From Desulfobacteraceae bacterium (GTDB taxonomy: Bacteria; Desulfobacterota; Desulfobacteria; Desulfobacterales; Desulfobacteraceae): a stretch of 6,256 nt of DNA. Position numbers and translations under genes: made by a program. Location of the stretch: NCBI GenBank assembly GCA_015486915.1, contig WFQS01000663.1, forward strand, positions 1 through 6,256, written 5' to 3'. Each line of letters opens with the position of its first letter. The stretch's first letter is position 1. This document shows, piece after piece, positions 5,427 through 6,256 of the stretch. Below the pieces are notes generated by a model. That model did no database searches. It had not been told where the DNA came from and saw only the letters and a program-made list of their open reading frames with translations.

Positions 5427-6256
5427 ATGAAAGTCAGTTTAAGCTGGTTAAAAGAATATACATCGGTTGATATTGAACCCTCTGAAATGGCAGCAAAACT
5501 CACCATGGCAGGGTTGGAAGTTGAGTCTTTTTATGACAGGTATGCTTATCTTGACAAAGTTGTTGTGGCAAGGGTTGTGGAAACGAGGAAACATCCCAAT
5601 GCTGACAAGCTTACCTGCTGTAGCGTTAATGTTGGTAAGGATCAGATAAAAAATATAGTCTGCGGTGCTCCCAATGTCAGGGAGGGGCTTGTTGTCCCGT
5701 GTGCCCTGATCGGTGCTGTTTTACCCGGTGATTTCAAGATAAAAAAATCAAAGTTGCGCGGAGAGGTCTCCGAGGGTATGCTGTGCAGTTCATCCGAGCT
5801 TAAGCTTGATTCTATTTTTTCAGGTATAATGGAGCTTGACCAGGATCTTGTTCCCGGGACAGCACTTGCTGATGCTCTTGGTTTATGTGATTTTATTTTT
5901 GATATAGATCTTACCCCAAACCGGCCGGACTGTTTAAGCATGACAGGGGTTGCAAGGGAAATTGCAGCTTTTAAAAGACCTGCTGCAGAGCTTTTTATCC
6001 CAAAGGCTGATCTTGATGGTAAAAAAACTAAAGAAACTTCTTTAATAGATGATTTTGCAAAGGTTGATATAATTGATCCTGATCTCTGTCCAAGATACGC
6101 CGCAGGTCTTGTTCTCGATGTCAAGGTTAAACCATCACCGTTCTGGCTCAGGCAGAGACTTGAAGCAATTGAAATGACTCCTGTTAACAATATTGTTGAT
6201 ATTACCAATTTTGTAATGATGGAAACGGGGCAGCCCCTGCATGCCTTTGATTTTGA
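5427..6256 (+). CDS. pheT: Phenylalanine--tRNA ligase beta subunit, 3'-truncated by the window
   Basis: The frame is open from the ATG at 5427 to the right edge, giving 276 complete codons of a protein usually near 800 residues. The start MKVSLSWLKEY is the standard PheT N-terminus. It is followed by the EMAP/OB-type tRNA-binding domain: HPNADKL at 57-63, CGAPNVR at 79-85, and SEGMLCS at 115-121. The B1/B5-type region begins with DIDLTPNRPDCLSMTGVAREIAAF (159-182), and the visible part ends in the conserved TPVNNIVDITNFVMMETGQPLHAFDF. The beta subunit carries tRNA recognition and, further downstream, the editing site. The start overlaps the end of pheS almost completely (TGATATG), with only a distant AGG at 5413-5415 as ribosome site, so translational coupling to pheS is likely and would help keep the subunits at equal amounts. 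Confidence 0.97.
   Translation, partial: MKVSLSWLKEYTSVDIEPSEMAAKLTMAGLEVESFYDRYAYLDKVVVARVVETRKHPNADKLTCCSVNVGKDQIKNIVCGAPNVREGLVVPCALIGAVLPGDFKIKKSKLRGEVSEGMLCSSSELKLDSIFSGIMELDQDLVPGTALADALGLCDFIFDIDLTPNRPDCLSMTGVAREIAAFKRPAAELFIPKADLDGKKTKETSLIDDFAKVDIIDPDLCPRYAAGLVLDVKVKPSPFWLRQRLEAIEMTPVNNIVDITNFVMMETGQPLHAFDF

Noticed and set aside
5642..6208. Long open frame (188 codons) on the minus strand opposite pheT
   Set aside because: It lies wholly inside the clearly conserved pheT frame, its translation is low in complexity and matches no family I recognise, and it has no promoter or ribosome site. It is a shadow of pheT codon bias.
1..6256. A defence, mobile or otherwise novel multi-gene system
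   Set aside because: All seven genes belong to well-known housekeeping or widespread families, with no transposase, integrase, toxin, nuclease or repeat array.

Overview
The window reads as ordinary chromosomal housekeeping DNA. It is moderately AT-rich and comes from a Gram-negative-like bacterium. The flavour of the proteins (IF3, L35, PheS, the dGTPase-like and PFL proteins) and the gene order suggest a sulfate-reducing deltaproteobacterium (Desulfobacterota, Desulfobacteraceae-like). That placement is inference from sequence feel, not from a search. I see no CRISPR array, phage, insertion sequence or rRNA/tRNA gene.

Left part (1-2091): the 3' two-thirds of a PFL/DUF711 family gene runs rightward off the left edge. 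It converges, across only 30 bp, on a complete leftward gene for a dGTP triphosphohydrolase-like HD-domain protein. Middle (2092-3171): a 233 bp AT-rich divergent intergenic region carries one plausible promoter for each direction. A zinc-dependent nucleoside/tRNA adenosine deaminase-like gene follows, then a 346 bp non-coding stretch that ends with a good sigma70-type promoter and a strong Shine-Dalgarno sequence.

Right part (3172-6256): the classical translation operon infC-rpmI-rplT-pheS-pheT, all rightward and closely spaced. It encodes initiation factor IF3, ribosomal proteins L35 and L20, and the two subunits of phenylalanyl-tRNA synthetase. pheT is cut by the right edge. From the sequence, infC most likely starts at an AUA codon at 3172, six bases after a GGAGG core, and not at the first conventional start codon (GTG at 3208). 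Rare AUU/AUC start codons are known for infC elsewhere and allow IF3 to repress its own synthesis. The only sizeable gap inside the operon (infC-rpmI, 124 bp) holds a strong stem-loop followed by six T's, which looks like an attenuator or L20-type autoregulatory site.

The window therefore does not show a new multi-gene system. Its interesting content is regulatory: the AUA start of infC, the infC-rpmI stem-loop, and the unclear start and atypical substrate loop of the deaminase.
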